DNA from: Bradyrhizobium jicamae
Lineage (GTDB): Bacteria; Pseudomonadota; Alphaproteobacteria; Rhizobiales; Xanthobacteraceae
Assembly: GCF_001440395.1 (NCBI RefSeq)
Contig: NZ_LLXZ01000141.1
Coordinates: 65,495-129,494 of the forward strand
Length of the DNA: 64,000 bases
Reading direction: 5' to 3'
Shown here: positions 18,233 through 28,564 of the stretch, piece by piece
Layout of the letters: each line of letters starts with the position of its first letter
Numbering within the stretch: position 1 is the first letter of the stretch
Program-made: the position numbers and the translations under genes
The notes under the pieces: generated by a model
Database searches by the model: none
Told to the model about the DNA's origin: nothing
The model's input: only the letters and a program-made list of their open reading frames with translations

Positions 18233-19120
18233 ATGAGAAGCGAACTGAATGAACTCGCTGCGTTCGCAATCGTCGCTACTGAACGAAGCTTTACGCGGGC
18301 TGCAGCGAAGATTGGTGTGTCTCAGTCTGCCCTGAGCCACACGATCCGCGGGCTTGAGATACGGCTCGAACTGCAGCTTCTTGCTCGAACCACCAAGAGT
18401 GTGGCGCCAACCGCTGCGGGAGCAGAACTTTTGAAAGAGTTGTCCCCGGCGCTTGAGCAAATTACGCGCGCGATCGACAAAGCCCGAAGCGTTCGGCATC
18501 GACCTGCTGGGCGCCTTCGAATTGTAATGTCTCGGTCGGCCGCGGTGATGGTGCTGTTGCCGAAGCTCACCGCCTTCGCCGAGGCCTACCCCGATATCGT
18601 TCTTGATGTTGTTACGGTCACTGGTCCGGTAGATCTTGTTGCCGGCGAGTTCGATGCCGGTATTCAACTCGGCGAGTACATTCAAAAGGACATGATCGCG
18701 GTGCGAGTCACGCCGGAGCTACGTTTGGCGGTGGTCGGCTCACCCGGCTATTTTGCAGCACGAAAAATGCCTCGGAAGCCCAAGGATCTCCATGATCATC
18801 GATGCATAGGCTTGCGACTTCCGGGTGGTCCGTATCGGTGGGAGTTCGAGCAGGGACGAAGGGCAGTCACGATCGGCGTAAATGGCCCACTTATAATCGA
18901 TGATACCAACCTGGTCATTCAGGCGGCACTTGCCGGAGCCGGCCTCGGCCTGGCCTATGAAGAACAGGTCGCAGAGCATCTCGCGAAGCGCCGCCTTGTT
19001 CGAGTGCTGGAGGACTGGACGCCACCCATTCCCGGCTTCTTCATGTACTACCCCAGTCGTCAGCATCAGCCAGCCGCGCTTTCCGCACTGACGAACGCCT
19101 TGCGACTCTCACAACAATAG
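18233..19120 (+). CDS. LysR family transcriptional regulator
   Basis: The 295-aa product has the standard N-terminal helix-turn-helix (AFAIVATERSFTRAAAKIGVSQSALSHTIRGLE, residues about 9-41) and a periplasmic-binding-protein-like effector domain. It resembles the subgroup close to DmlR/YafC. It diverges from the Tat NTF2-fold gene and MBL hydrolase, the likely targets. The ligase gene follows on the same strand after 235 bases. The ATG has only a weak ribosome site, as is usual for autoregulated LysR genes. Confidence 0.9.
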   Translation: MRSELNELAAFAIVATERSFTRAAAKIGVSQSALSHTIRGLEIRLELQLLARTTKSVAPTAAGAELLKELSPALEQITRAIDKARSVRHRPAGRLRIVMSRSAAVMVLLPKLTAFAEAYPDIVLDVVTVTGPVDLVAGEFDAGIQLGEYIQKDMIAVRVTPELRLAVVGSPGYFAARKMPRKPKDLHDHRCIGLRLPGGPYRWEFEQGRRAVTIGVNGPLIIDDTNLVIQAALAGAGLGLAYEEQVAEHLAKRRLVRVLEDWTPPIPGFFMYYPSRQHQPAALSALTNALRLSQQ

Positions 19121-19354
19121 CTTGCATTGACCGTGAAAACCGACCGTCTGTCACTCTGATATGAATCAGGGGGCTGACCGAGTTTGGCAAGGACAGCCGT
19201 CGCTGCAATTGTGTGTCAATCGCCTCACCGGCCTCGAGCAGCAAGGACGTGGATGCCGAGAGCAAACTCCCGATTTGCCCATCGCGCCGTCCAATGGCAG
19301 AAATACTCCCAAGCAAGAACCAAAAAGCCGCCGCAAGGCCGCACGGGAGGAATC

Positions 19355-20935
19355 ATGCCAGCTTCACAGCCAGCGCCGGGTATTGTCGGACCATTCGCAG
19401 GGCTCGATGTGCCGTGGCTGTTGCGGATGCGCGCCGAAAGCCGACGCAACCATCCCTTCCTGATCTGGGCGCCGCTCGAGGGTCCGGCGCGGAAATGGTC
19501 CTACGGGGAATTCCACGAGCGCGTCGGCGCGCTTGCCGCGGGCCTCGTCAAACGTGGCGTGAAGCCCGGCGAATACGTTCTGATCCATCTCGACAATTGC
19601 ATCGAGGCCATGCTGGCCTGGTTTGCCTGCGTCGAACTCGGCGCGATCGCCGTCACCACCAACACCCGCTCGGCGGCGGCGGAAATGGAATACTTTGCCG
19701 GCCATTGCGGCGCGGTTGCCGCCATCACCCAGCCAGCCTACGCCGAACTGATCTCGGCCCATTGCCGCGGCCTGCGCTGGATCGCCGTGATCTCGCACGA
19801 TGCCGGCAGCCGGCCTGCGCAAGGCGCCCCGCGCGGCGACAGTTTTGAATCCCTGTTCGCCGACAGCGCCGACCGGCCTCGCCGCGCAACCGATCCGCTC
19901 GCGTCGTGCAGCGTTCAGTATACGTCCGGCACCACGTCACGCCCGAAGGCGGTGCTGTGGACGCATGCCAACGCATTGTGGGGCGCCAAGATCAACGCCG
20001 CGCATGAGGATCTGCATGCCGGCGACGTGCACCAGACCTATCTGCCGCTGTTCCACACCAACGCGCTCGCCTATTCGATGCTGGCAACGCTGTGGGTCGG
20101 CGCTTCCTGCGTGATTCAACCCCGCTTCTCCGCCAGTCGTTTCTGGAGCGTCGCACTCGAATACGACTGCACCTGGACCTCGACCATCCCCTTCTGCATG
20201 AAGGCACTGCTGGAGCACGAGATTCCGAAGAGCCACAAGTTCCGGCTCTGGGGCACCGCGGTATCCGAGCCACCGCCATTCGCCGCCTTCGGCGTCAAGA
20301 CGATCGGCTGGTGGGGCATGACCGAGACTATCACCCACGGCATCGTCGGAGAGGTCGACCAGCCCAACATTCCGATGTCGATCGGTCGCGCCGCGCCGGA
20401 ATATCAGATCCGCATCGTCGAGGATGACGGGACGCCGACGGGTGTCGGCGGCACCGGCAACCTCCTGATCAAGGGCATTCCCGGCCTGTCGCTGTTTTCG
20501 GAATATCTCCACAACGAAAAGGCCACGCGCGAAAGTTTTGACGAGCACGGCTACTTCATCACCGGGGACCGCGTCACGCTGCTGGAGGACGGCTTCATCA
20601 AATTCGGCGACCGCACCAAGGACATGCTGAAGGTCGGCGGCGAGAATGTCGCGGCGTCCGAGATCGAGCAGGTGATCGCTGTCGTGCCCGGCGTGCGTGA
20701 GGCCGCCGTGGTGGCGAAGAAACATCCGATGCTGGACGAGGTGCCGGTCGTGTTCATCATTCCGCATGCCGGCGTCAAGGGCGCACCGGCCGATCTGCAT
20801 GATATGGTGATGGCTGCGTGCCGCAGGTCGCTGGCGGACTTCAAGGTGCCGCGAGAAATACATTTCGTCGACGACATGCCGCGCTCAACGCTGGAGAAAG
20901 TGGCGAAGGCGGAGTTGCGGAAGATGTTGGAGTGA
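19355..20935 (+). CDS. AMP-binding acyl-CoA synthetase / ligase family protein
   Basis: The 526-aa product starts at the ATG after GGGAGGAATC; an in-frame extension 57 codons upstream is not supported. The adenylate-forming core is complete: VQYTSGTTSRPKAVLWTH (P-loop-like), GWWGMTETITHG, GYFITGDRV and the C-terminal catalytic lysine in STLEKVAKAELRK. These enzymes make an acyl-adenylate and then usually an acyl-CoA. The closest subgroup by sequence looks like caiC/crotonobetaine-CoA ligase types, but the substrate is not known. The downstream amidohydrolase is separated from it by a repeat element. Confidence 0.85.
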   Translation: MPASQPAPGIVGPFAGLDVPWLLRMRAESRRNHPFLIWAPLEGPARKWSYGEFHERVGALAAGLVKRGVKPGEYVLIHLDNCIEAMLAWFACVELGAIAVTTNTRSAAAEMEYFAGHCGAVAAITQPAYAELISAHCRGLRWIAVISHDAGSRPAQGAPRGDSFESLFADSADRPRRATDPLASCSVQYTSGTTSRPKAVLWTHANALWGAKINAAHEDLHAGDVHQTYLPLFHTNALAYSMLATLWVGASCVIQPRFSASRFWSVALEYDCTWTSTIPFCMKALLEHEIPKSHKFRLWGTAVSEPPPFAAFGVKTIGWWGMTETITHGIVGEVDQPNIPMSIGRAAPEYQIRIVEDDGTPTGVGGTGNLLIKGIPGLSLFSEYLHNEKATRESFDEHGYFITGDRVTLLEDGFIKFGDRTKDMLKVGGENVAASEIEQVIAVVPGVREAAVVAKKHPMLDEVPVVFIIPHAGVKGAPADLHDMVMAACRRSLADFKVPREIHFVDDMPRSTLEKVAKAELRKMLE

Positions 20936-20958
20936 AGACGCAAGGGTGAGGCTTGCTC

Positions 20959-21071
20959 CGTCATTGCGAGCGAAGCGAAGCAATCCATGGCTCGGCGTAA
21001 CGGATAGATGGATTGCTTCGTCGCTATCGCTCCCTTGCGCAAACGCTTCGCGTTTGTCGCAGGCAATGACG
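20959..21071 (+). repeat. Palindromic intergenic element, CGTCATTGCGAGCGAAG type, copy A
   Basis: The element begins CGTCATTGCGAGCGAAGCG and ends GGCAATGACG. Internal parts (CAATCCATGG...GGATTGCTTCG, GCAAACGCTTCGCGTTTG) are self-complementary. A nearly identical copy lies in opposite orientation at 24299-24409, and shorter relatives at 60724-60790 and 62767-62844. Confidence 0.85.
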
Positions 21072-21112
21072 TGGCGGCGGTCCAAGAACAATATCGAGAG
21101 TTATAGGGGAGC

Positions 21113-22798
21113 ATGATGCTAAGGTCACGTTCTGCTAAATTTACTCGCTGTCTCGCGGCAACTATCATTGCCGCATCGTCCGCGACCATCGCGTCGGCGC
21201 AGACCGCCGATACCATCCTGTTCAACGGCAAGATCCTAACCGTTGATAATGACTTTTCGCAGCAGGAAGCGCTCGCGATCGGAGACGGCAAGATACTCGC
21301 CACCGGCACCTCGGCTGCGATGAAAAGGCTTGCCGGCGACAAGGCAAGCCTGGTCGATCTCGGCGGCCGTGCCGTGATCCCCGGGCTGACCGACGGCCAC
21401 ATCCACGGCATCCGCGCGGCGTTGACGTTCGGCACCGAAGTGAACTGGATCGGCGTACCGACCTTGAAAGATGCGTTGGAGAAAATCCGTGAAGCGGCAA
21501 AGGCGCAAAAGTCCGGCTCGTGGATCGTCGTCGCGGGCGGCTGGACCGAAGCGCAGTTTGCCGAGAAGCGACGGCCGACGCCCGGCGAGGTCGCAGCCAT
21601 TGCACCCGACAATCCGGTCTATATCCAGCATCTCTACGACTGGCTGCTGCTGACGCCGAAAGCGATGGAGGCGCTGAACATCCGCGATGACAATGACGTC
21701 ACGCCCGGCGGCAAGCTCATGCGCGATAGCGACAACAAGCCGACCGGCGTCATCGAAGCCGGCGGCAATGCACTCGGCAAATTATTCGACAAGCTGCCAA
21801 AGCCGACCCTGGAGCAGCAGGTCGACGGCTCCAAGAAATTCTTCCGCGAGATGAACAGCCTCGGCATAACCGGCATTGTCGACGGCGGCGGGGTCAGCAT
21901 GTATCCCGCGAGTTACCAGGCCGTGTTCAAGCTGTGGCGAGACAAGCAGCTCACGGTACGCGTCGCCTATCACCTCTGCTCGCCGAAGCCGGGCAGCGAG
22001 CTCGCCGATGTGCAGAACCTGACACAGTTGCTGCCCCCGGGATTCGGTGATTCCATGCTGCACTTCAACGGCCCCGGCGAAATCATCATTTGGGCCGACT
22101 GGACCGACGGCGACATCACGCCGGACGGCAAGGCAAAGCTAGCGGAATTCCTGCGCTGGGCGGCGTCTAAGGGTTACACGATTCAATTGCACTGGAATCC
22201 GGACCGCACCGTCCGCGACCTGCTCGATGTCGTCGAGGACATCAACAAGGATTACCCGGTGCGCGATCTGCGCTGGACCGTGCTGCACCTCTACAACGCC
22301 TCGGAAGACAGCCTGAAACGGATGAAATCGCTGGGCTTGATCTGGGGCGTGCAGGACGGGCTCTATTTCGGCGGCGAGCGGCTGCAGAAGGAGGTTGGTG
22401 CCGAACAGGCCAAGCTGATGCCGAGGATCGCAACCGCGATGAAGCTCGGACTCGTGGTCGGCGCCGGCACCGACGCACACCGGGTGTCGTCCTACAACCC
22501 GTTCGTCTCGCTGCAATGGTATCTCGACGGCACCACCATCGGCGGCACCAAGACCCGCGGCGATGAAGAAGCCCCGAGCCGCCGCCAGGCGCTTGAGATG
22601 TACACCCGCAATTCGGCGTTCATGGCGAACGACGACGACAAGCGCGGCACGCTGGAGGCTGGCAAATTCGCCGACCTTGCGGTGCTGTCGGCGGATTATC
22701 TGACCGCGCCGATGAACGAGATTGGCAAGATCAAATCGGTGCTGACGATGGTCGGCGGCAAGGTGGTGTATGCGGCACCCCCGTTTGCGGAACGTTAG
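21113..22798 (+). CDS. Exported amidohydrolase, YtcJ-like
   Basis: The 561-aa product has a signal peptide (residues 1-30, ending IASAQTAD) and the amidohydrolase layout: TILFNGKILTVDNDF at the beta-sandwich start, GLTDGHIHGIRAAL with the metal HxH, and VVGAGTDAHRV with the late Asp. The C-terminal KFADLAVLSADYLTAP is typical. The family hydrolyses C-N bonds, often formamides; the substrate is unknown. ATG at 21113 or 21116 follows GGGGAG. The gene is bracketed by repeats at 20959-21071 and 22800-22895. Confidence 0.85.
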   Translation: MMLRSRSAKFTRCLAATIIAASSATIASAQTADTILFNGKILTVDNDFSQQEALAIGDGKILATGTSAAMKRLAGDKASLVDLGGRAVIPGLTDGHIHGIRAALTFGTEVNWIGVPTLKDALEKIREAAKAQKSGSWIVVAGGWTEAQFAEKRRPTPGEVAAIAPDNPVYIQHLYDWLLLTPKAMEALNIRDDNDVTPGGKLMRDSDNKPTGVIEAGGNALGKLFDKLPKPTLEQQVDGSKKFFREMNSLGITGIVDGGGVSMYPASYQAVFKLWRDKQLTVRVAYHLCSPKPGSELADVQNLTQLLPPGFGDSMLHFNGPGEIIIWADWTDGDITPDGKAKLAEFLRWAASKGYTIQLHWNPDRTVRDLLDVVEDINKDYPVRDLRWTVLHLYNASEDSLKRMKSLGLIWGVQDGLYFGGERLQKEVGAEQAKLMPRIATAMKLGLVVGAGTDAHRVSSYNPFVSLQWYLDGTTIGGTKTRGDEEAPSRRQALEMYTRNSAFMANDDDKRGTLEAGKFADLAVLSADYLTAPMNEIGKIKSVLTMVGGKVVYAAPPFAER

Positions 22799-22799
22799 A

Positions 22800-22895
22800 G
22801 CGTAGGGTGGGCAAAGCGCAGCGTGCCCACCATTCATCGACAACGGTGCAAGAAATGGTGGGCACGTCGCTGACGCTCCTTTGCCCACCCTACGC
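22800..22895. repeat. Palindromic intergenic element, GCGTAGGGTGGGC type
   Basis: GCGTAGGGTGGGCAAAGCG on the left is answered by the complement GCCCACCCTACGC on the right; CCCACCATT and AATGGTGGG pair inside. It lies between the convergent amidohydrolase and P450 genes and could serve as a two-way terminator. Confidence 0.8.
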
Positions 22896-22903
22896 TGTCC
22901 TGT

Positions 22904-24196
22904 TCAATTCACCTCGAACCGGATCGGCAGTTTCTTCGGGCCGTTTACAAAATAGGCCTGCGTCATCTTGACCTCGCCATCCAGCGCGATCGATTTCAGC
23001 CGCGGCAGCAGCTCCTCGAACAGAATCCGCATCTCCAGCTTCGCCAGATACTGCCCGAGGCAGAGATGCGCGCCGTATCCGAACGCGACGTGGCGGTTTA
23101 GCTTGCGGTCGCAGCGGAACCGATACGGTTCCTCGAACACGTCCTCGTCGCGATTGCCGGAGGCGTAGCACAGCATCAGCCAATCGCCCTTTGCAATCTT
23201 GCGGCCGCCGAGCTCGGTGTCCGCCGTCGCCGAGCGCATGAAATGCTTGACCGGCGTCATCCAGCGGATGGCTTCATCGACCAGCCCTGGGATCAGTTCG
23301 GGATTGGCCTTCACCCTTTCGAATTGCGTGGGATCCTCAGCCAGTGCCCAGATCGCGCCGGCGGTGGAGGATGAGGTGGTGTCGTGGCCGGCGGTCGCGA
23401 CAATCATGTAGTAGCTGGTGGCGTCATGGTCCGGCATGTAGTCGCCGCCGATCTTCGCATTCGCAATGACGGTGGCGAGATCCTCGCGCGGGTTGCTGCG
23501 GCGGTCCTCGGTGATGCCACGGAAATAGGCGCCGAAATCGGCGACCACCGCCTGCATCATCCCGGAGAACTGCTCCGCCGTCAGCTTCTCCTTCATCCGC
23601 GCCGTATCGGGATCCTGCGGGCCGAACAGCTCCTGCGTCAGCCTGAGCATGCGCGGTTCGTCCTTTTCGGGAACGCCGAGAATTTCCATGATGACATGCA
23701 GAGGATAGCCGAGGGCCACGTCTTCGACGAAATCGCAGGCACCGCCCTTGTCGAGCATGCGCTGCACGTTCGCGCGTGCGATCTCGCGCACGCGTCCCTC
23801 GAACTTGCCGAGATTGGCGGGCATGAACCAACCCTGCGTCAGCGCGCGGTACTTCGGATGATCGGGGGCATCCATCTGCACCAGCGATCGAACCAGGTTG
23901 GGCCCGCCGGTGATCTTGCGGACGCGCTCTTCCACCGCCCGGTTCGTCAGCGTCGTCGGCCGGTCGGCATTGTGGAACAGCTCGTTCTGGCGGCTGATGG
24001 CCTGGATATGCGCGTGCTTCGTCACGACCCAGAACGGGTCGAACCCCTCGGGCCGCGCGATGCCGAGCGGGTTATTGGCGCGCAGCCAGCGGTAGCTGTC
24101 ATGGATCCGATGGTCGGTATAGGCGGCCGGATCGACCAGCGTGGCGGCGATGTCGGCGGGAATGTCGCGGTCGGTTGGGGTCGCTGTCGTGTCCAT
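22904..24196 (-). CDS. Cytochrome P450
   Basis: The 430-aa soluble bacterial P450 has the I-helix oxygen-activation motif AGHDTTSSS, the K-helix EAIRW form of ExxR, and the heme-binding loop FGYGAHLCLGQYLA with the cysteine ligand. Bacterial members of this type hydroxylate terpenoids, steroids or fatty acids. No ferredoxin or reductase gene is adjacent, so it must use partners encoded elsewhere. A repeat element lies behind the promoter. Confidence 0.92.
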   Translation of the reverse strand: MDTTATPTDRDIPADIAATLVDPAAYTDHRIHDSYRWLRANNPLGIARPEGFDPFWVVTKHAHIQAISRQNELFHNADRPTTLTNRAVEERVRKITGGPNLVRSLVQMDAPDHPKYRALTQGWFMPANLGKFEGRVREIARANVQRMLDKGGACDFVEDVALGYPLHVIMEILGVPEKDEPRMLRLTQELFGPQDPDTARMKEKLTAEQFSGMMQAVVADFGAYFRGITEDRRSNPREDLATVIANAKIGGDYMPDHDATSYYMIVATAGHDTTSSSTAGAIWALAEDPTQFERVKANPELIPGLVDEAIRWMTPVKHFMRSATADTELGGRKIAKGDWLMLCYASGNRDEDVFEEPYRFRCDRKLNRHVAFGYGAHLCLGQYLAKLEMRILFEELLPRLKSIALDGEVKMTQAYFVNGPKKLPIRFEVN

Positions 24197-24298
24197 GGAT
24201 TTCCCTGCCAGCGATCGTTGGTCATCGGCGTGCCGATGATCGCCGATAACTAGCGGGCTGAAAAGTCACATGCTTGCGTTGAGCGGCTGCTCTCTCCC

Positions 24299-24409
24299 CG
24301 TCATTGCCTGCGACAAACGCGAAGCGTTTGCGCAAGGGAGCGAAGCGACGAAGCAATCCATGCCTCAGCTTGTGGCGACATGGATTGCTTCGCTTCGCTC
24401 GCAATGACG
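24299..24409 (-). repeat. Palindromic intergenic element, CGTCATTGCGAGCGAAG type, copy B (inverted)
   Basis: Read on the minus strand, this matches copy A (20959-21071) almost base for base outside the central loop. The two copies bracket the amidohydrolase and P450 genes head to head. Confidence 0.85.
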
Positions 24410-24425
24410 GCGGAGGTGGCGAGGC

Positions 24426-25523
24426 TCAATAATACCCGAACGCCACCGGGCGGAAGGCGTGCAGCAGATGCTGGTCGAGCTTGTCGCCCATTTCTTCCAT
24501 CATGCCGAACGCGCGGGCGTGGGTGAACTGCAGGCGATAGGCGCGCTTCTCGACCAGAGCAGCGTAGATGTCCACGATCGTGGTCAGCCGCACGATGTCG
24601 CTGATCTGCTTGCCGCTGAGGCCGTTGGGATAGCCGGTGCCGTCGAGGAATTCGTGGTGATGCAGCACCACATCGAGCATTTCCGGCGGAAAGCCGCCTT
24701 GCTCGAACAGCGCATCATAGCCGCGGCGCGGGTGCTGGCGCATCTCTTCCATTTCTTCCAGCGTCAGCGGGCTCGGCTTGTCCAGGATCGCCACCGGAAT
24801 GAACGCCTTGCCGACGTCGTGCAGCAGGGCGGCGCGTGCCAGACGGCGCTGGTCGTCCTCGCGCATGCCGAGATGCTGCGCATAGGCCACCGCAAAGCCG
24901 GTGACAAAGAGGCAATGGCGGTAGCTGCCGGCATGATGGCAGCCGACCGTCGTCAACCATTCGCGCAGGGACGAGTGCTTGATCGCCTTGAGAATCTTGT
25001 TCTCGGCCTCGACGATGTCAGTGAATTTCAGGGGAACGCCTGATGGCAGCTTCTCGAAGATCTTGACCATCACGGCATGCGCGGCCTCGACGCCCCGGTT
25101 CAGGGCCTTGCCGCGATCGGTTTCGTCAAATCCGTCGCTGTCCGGAAACGCGGCGCGGATGCGCTGCAGGATGCCTTGCGCGTCGAACGGCCGCGCGATC
25201 GTATCGGTGGCGCCGAGGGCCCAGGCCTGCATCGATCCATGGTGGAGCGCATCCGCCAGCACGAACAGCCGCGGCATCTCGCGATAGGCCTCGGCGCGCA
25301 GCTTGTTGCGCACCAGCTGCACACTCTCCGCAGAGCGTAGATTGATGTCGACCACGATTCCCGCCAGATCGCGCTCCGGCGCGTCGGGAATATCCGATGT
25401 CGCGATGGTGTCGACCTGGCCGACGGATCGCAGAATGCTCGCGAGTTCGCTGCTTTGATCGCTCCGATCCGATGCCAGCAACAGCCGGCGCTTGGTCGAA
25501 GTCTTGTTGGTGGCGGTTGTCAT
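24426..25523 (-). CDS. HD-GYP domain protein with receiver-like N-terminus
   Basis: The 365-aa product has a receiver-like N-terminal domain (residues about 12-130), with a possible phospho-acceptor in IVVDIN but ARPF where the conserved lysine (KPF) is expected. The HD-GYP domain follows: HDVGKAFIPVAILDKP, VLHHHEFLDGTGYPNGLSG and a trailing DIYAAL. HD-GYP proteins break down cyclic-di-GMP, so this is a likely c-di-GMP phosphodiesterase, cytosolic. The imperfect receiver suggests control other than phosphorylation. It is a single-gene unit. Confidence 0.88.
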   Translation of the reverse strand: MTTATNKTSTKRRLLLASDRSDQSSELASILRSVGQVDTIATSDIPDAPERDLAGIVVDINLRSAESVQLVRNKLRAEAYREMPRLFVLADALHHGSMQAWALGATDTIARPFDAQGILQRIRAAFPDSDGFDETDRGKALNRGVEAAHAVMVKIFEKLPSGVPLKFTDIVEAENKILKAIKHSSLREWLTTVGCHHAGSYRHCLFVTGFAVAYAQHLGMREDDQRRLARAALLHDVGKAFIPVAILDKPSPLTLEEMEEMRQHPRRGYDALFEQGGFPPEMLDVVLHHHEFLDGTGYPNGLSGKQISDIVRLTTIVDIYAALVEKRAYRLQFTHARAFGMMEEMGDKLDQHLLHAFRPVAFGYY

Positions 25524-25739
25524 AAAACCCCAGACCCCTAGCGGTGATGACTTGCAACCGAGGCTAGCGGATAAGGAGTTCTCCGGGGCTTAAGAGGCAT
25601 CGTGAAAGAGGGGTACCGCAAACGCTAAAATTTTAGCGATCCCGTTCGCGATGCGCCGCACCCATCACGGGCATCCTGTGAAAAGCGCATGATTCAGAGA
25701 CACTTCGCGGGGACCTGACGACGACCGCCAAACATGAAC

Positions 25740-25764
25740 CCGCCGGGAGCATGGCCCCCGGCGG
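25740..25764 (-). terminator. Possible terminator after the IorB-like gene
   Basis: CCGCCGGG and CCCGGCGG form an 8-bp GC stem around a 9-base loop, 30 bases beyond the end of the minus-strand oxidoreductase gene. There is no clear T-run. Confidence 0.4.
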
Positions 25765-25793
25765 ATCATCTCGTTCGATAACTTTTCCGCCCG

Positions 25794-28076
25794 TTACGCC
25801 TTCATGCTCGCCTTCACCGCTTCAGCCGTGATCGGCAGCGAGCGGATGCGCGCGCCGCAGGCGTTGAAGATGGCGTTGCCGAGCGCGGGCGCGACGACCG
25901 TGACCGCCGGCTCGCCGACGCCGGTCGGCTTGTCGCCATTGGCGATGACATTGACGGCCACTTCCGGCGTCTGGCTCATCCGCAGCGGCGTGTAGGTATC
26001 GAAATTGGTCTGCTCGATACCGCCGTCCTTCAGCGTCGCCTTCTCATACATGGCGAGCGAAAGGCCCCACAACGCCGCGCCCTCGACCTGGGCGCGGATA
26101 TTGTCGGGATGCACCTGCATGCCGACGTCGGTTGCGACGGTCAGTTTCTTGACCTTGACCTCACCGGACGGCGACACCGCAACATGGGCCACGCAGGCGG
26201 TCCAGCTTGCGGTCGCGCGCTCCTGCGACGAGACGCAGGCGATCCCCATGCCCTCGCCCTTCGGCAGCTTGGTGGTGCCGTAGCCGGCCATACCCATCGC
26301 CGCCAGCAGGGTGTTGCGCAGGCGTTGCGCGCCGCCGTCGTTCTTGCCTTTGCCGTCCAGCATCGCGATGCGGTACTGCGCGGGATCCTGGCCGACCGCA
26401 TGCGCGAGTTCGTCGATCATGCTTTCGACAGCCCAGAAGGTCCAGCCCGGCGCCACCGAGCGCAACTGCCCGGACGGGGTGGCCGTATGCGCCATCTCGT
26501 TCTTGATCGCACGCACACTGTGATTGGGCACGGAATAGAAGAAGTCCGCACCGTTCACCGTGAACGAGTCCAGCGGTCCCTTCTTGTCGACCGAAGGCGT
26601 CAGGAAATCGGGGATTCCCCACCGCGCGGTCGGCCATGCACTGACCACGTCGTGATTGAGCGCGATCAGCTTGCCATCGCCATCGAGACCCGCCTTGACC
26701 TTCTGGAAGGTCAGCGGACGCGAATAGTCCATGGTCATGTCGTTTTCGCGGCTGTAGATCACCTTGACCGGCTTGCCGACGGCTTTCGCCGCCTGCACCG
26801 CAGGCACCATCATGTCGGCATCGAGCCGCCGGCCGAAGCCGCCGCCCAGCCACATCTGGTGCATCACGACAAACTTGGGATCGATCCCGGCCGCTCCCGC
26901 CGCGATCGCGCCGGAGCGTGTCGCGAACTGGTTGCCGGAATAGATGTGCAGGATGTCGCCCTTGAACTCGGCGGTCGCGTTCATCGGCTCCAGCGGCGCG
27001 TGGATGTTGATGCTGGTGGTGTACTCAGCCTCCATCACCTTCGCCGCCGTCCCGAAGGCCGCCGCCGTATCGCCGTCCTTGACGAAGAACTGCCCGGAAT
27101 CGTCGAGCGCCTGCAGCCGCTTGGCCTCGTCGATCAACGACTGGCTCGACAGCTTGGCATTCGGGCCATTGTCGTAGGTGATCTTCAGCGCATCCGCCGC
27201 CTTGCGGGCGTTGGCATAGGTATTGGCGACCGCCACCACCCAGCCGGACGTGCTGCCGGTCTTGTCGTCGAGCGTGACGGCCTTGATGAAGCCCGGCACC
27301 TTCTTGGCTGCACTGTCGTCGACCGATTTCACCGTGGCGCCGAAACGCACCGGCGGGGTGACGACCTTGCCATAGGCCATGCCCGGCAACATGACGTCGA
27401 TGCCGTATTTGGCCGTGCCGTTGATCTTCGGCGGGATATCGAGTTGCGGCACCGAGACGCCGATCATGGTGTACTGGTCGGGCGTCTTGAGCTTGATCGC
27501 CTTCAGCTCATCCGGCGTGAAGGTCTTGGTGATCTTGCCGCTCTTGACGATGTCGGCAAAACTCATCTGCTTCTTCGACTTGGTGTGCACGACGGCGGAG
27601 TTACGCACCACCAGCTCGCCGGCCGGCACGCCCATGATACTGCTTGCTGCTTCCGTCAACGCGATACGGCCGGCGGCGCCCGCGCGGCTCATCGCATCGA
27701 AGTTCATCATCGTGCTCCAGCTACCGCCGGTGATCTGCGCACCGAGCACGGGATCATTGAACTTCGGATCGTTGGATGCGAGTTGCACCCGCATGTCCTT
27801 CCAGTTCGAACCGAGTTCTTCGGAAACGATCTGCGCCATGGTGGACGCGATGTGCTGGCCCATGTCGGCCTTGCCGCAGGTGACGGTGACGATGCCGTCG
27901 GGCGCGATCGAGTACCAGACCGAGGGTTCGAAGCTGGAGGGCGCAGCGAGCGCCTGATCGACCCCGGGGACGGCGGCATAGCCGAGCACGAGGCCCGTGG
28001 CGGCCGAGCCGACCAGGAACGAACGGCGGCTGAGATCGGCAGGCGCGCTGCCGGTGACTTTTACATGCGTATTCAT
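25794..28076 (-). CDS. Molybdopterin-binding subunit, isoquinoline 1-oxidoreductase beta-type
   Basis: The 760-aa large subunit belongs to the xanthine dehydrogenase family, IorB branch. It has a Tat signal ([14 protein letters not shown]) and the conserved [30 protein letters not shown]-like and [16 protein letters not shown] segments. The start is the ATG that overlaps the stop of the small subunit gene by 4 bases; a longer frame ran into that gene. With the 2Fe-2S subunit it would hydroxylate an N-heterocycle or oxidise an aldehyde in the periplasm and pass electrons to a cytochrome not encoded here. Confidence 0.88.
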   Translation of the reverse strand: MNTHVKVTGSAPADLSRRSFLVGSAATGLVLGYAAVPGVDQALAAPSSFEPSVWYSIAPDGIVTVTCGKADMGQHIASTMAQIVSEELGSNWKDMRVQLASNDPKFNDPVLGAQITGGSWSTMMNFDAMSRAGAAGRIALTEAASSIMGVPAGELVVRNSAVVHTKSKKQMSFADIVKSGKITKTFTPDELKAIKLKTPDQYTMIGVSVPQLDIPPKINGTAKYGIDVMLPGMAYGKVVTPPVRFGATVKSVDDSAAKKVPGFIKAVTLDDKTGSTSGWVVAVANTYANARKAADALKITYDNGPNAKLSSQSLIDEAKRLQALDDSGQFFVKDGDTAAAFGTAAKVMEAEYTTSINIHAPLEPMNATAEFKGDILHIYSGNQFATRSGAIAAGAAGIDPKFVVMHQMWLGGGFGRRLDADMMVPAVQAAKAVGKPVKVIYSRENDMTMDYSRPLTFQKVKAGLDGDGKLIALNHDVVSAWPTARWGIPDFLTPSVDKKGPLDSFTVNGADFFYSVPNHSVRAIKNEMAHTATPSGQLRSVAPGWTFWAVESMIDELAHAVGQDPAQYRIAMLDGKGKNDGGAQRLRNTLLAAMGMAGYGTTKLPKGEGMGIACVSSQERATASWTACVAHVAVSPSGEVKVKKLTVATDVGMQVHPDNIRAQVEGAALWGLSLAMYEKATLKDGGIEQTNFDTYTPLRMSQTPEVAVNVIANGDKPTGVGEPAVTVVAPALGNAIFNACGARIRSLPITAEAVKASMKA

Positions 28077-28564
28077 GTGGCCCTCCGCTCGGTGCCGGCG
28101 TTGGAGGCGGTACGCATTTCGGATGCGGCGCGCATGATCGCCTTTTGAATGCGCGAATAAGTCATGCAACGGCACAGGTTGCCGTCCATATGCGCGACCA
28201 CTTCATCCTTGGTCGGATTGGAATTTTTCGACAGCAGCGCCGCCGCTTGCATGATTTGTCCGGACTGGCAGTAGCCACATTGCGGGACCTGCTCGGCGAT
28301 CCAGGCCTTCTGGAGGGGATGATCGCCCCTGGCGGACAGACCTTCGATGGTGGTGATCTTCTTGCCGACGGCTTCGCTGACCAGCGTCTGGCAGGAGCGG
28401 ACGGCTTCGCCGTTGACGTGAACCGTGCAGGCGCCGCAGAGACCTGCGCCGCAGCCGAACTTCGTGCCGGTCATCTGCAATTGCTCGCGGATGACCCAGA
28501 GCAACGGCGTATCGCCGGCCGCCTCGACGGACATATTCCGTCCATTGATCGTGAGATTTGGCAT
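28073..28564 (-). CDS. 2Fe-2S subunit of a molybdenum hydroxylase, IorA-type
   Basis: The 163-aa product has the two iron-sulfur cluster domains of this family: a plant ferredoxin-like half with [15 protein letters not shown] and a helical half with [12 protein letters not shown] and [11 protein letters not shown]. It starts [14 protein letters not shown]. It lies upstream of the molybdopterin subunit with ATGA stop-start overlap, so the two are translationally coupled. It shuttles electrons from the Mo centre. Confidence 0.92.
   Translation of the reverse strand: MPNLTINGRNMSVEAAGDTPLLWVIREQLQMTGTKFGCGAGLCGACTVHVNGEAVRSCQTLVSEAVGKKITTIEGLSARGDHPLQKAWIAEQVPQCGYCQSGQIMQAAALLSKNSNPTKDEVVAHMDGNLCRCMTYSRIQKAIMRAASEMRTASNAGTERRAT

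Noticed and set aside
26109-28148. 679-codon plus-strand frame
   Set aside because: Antisense of the IorB-type gene; Arg/His-rich composition typical of shadow frames in high-GC DNA.
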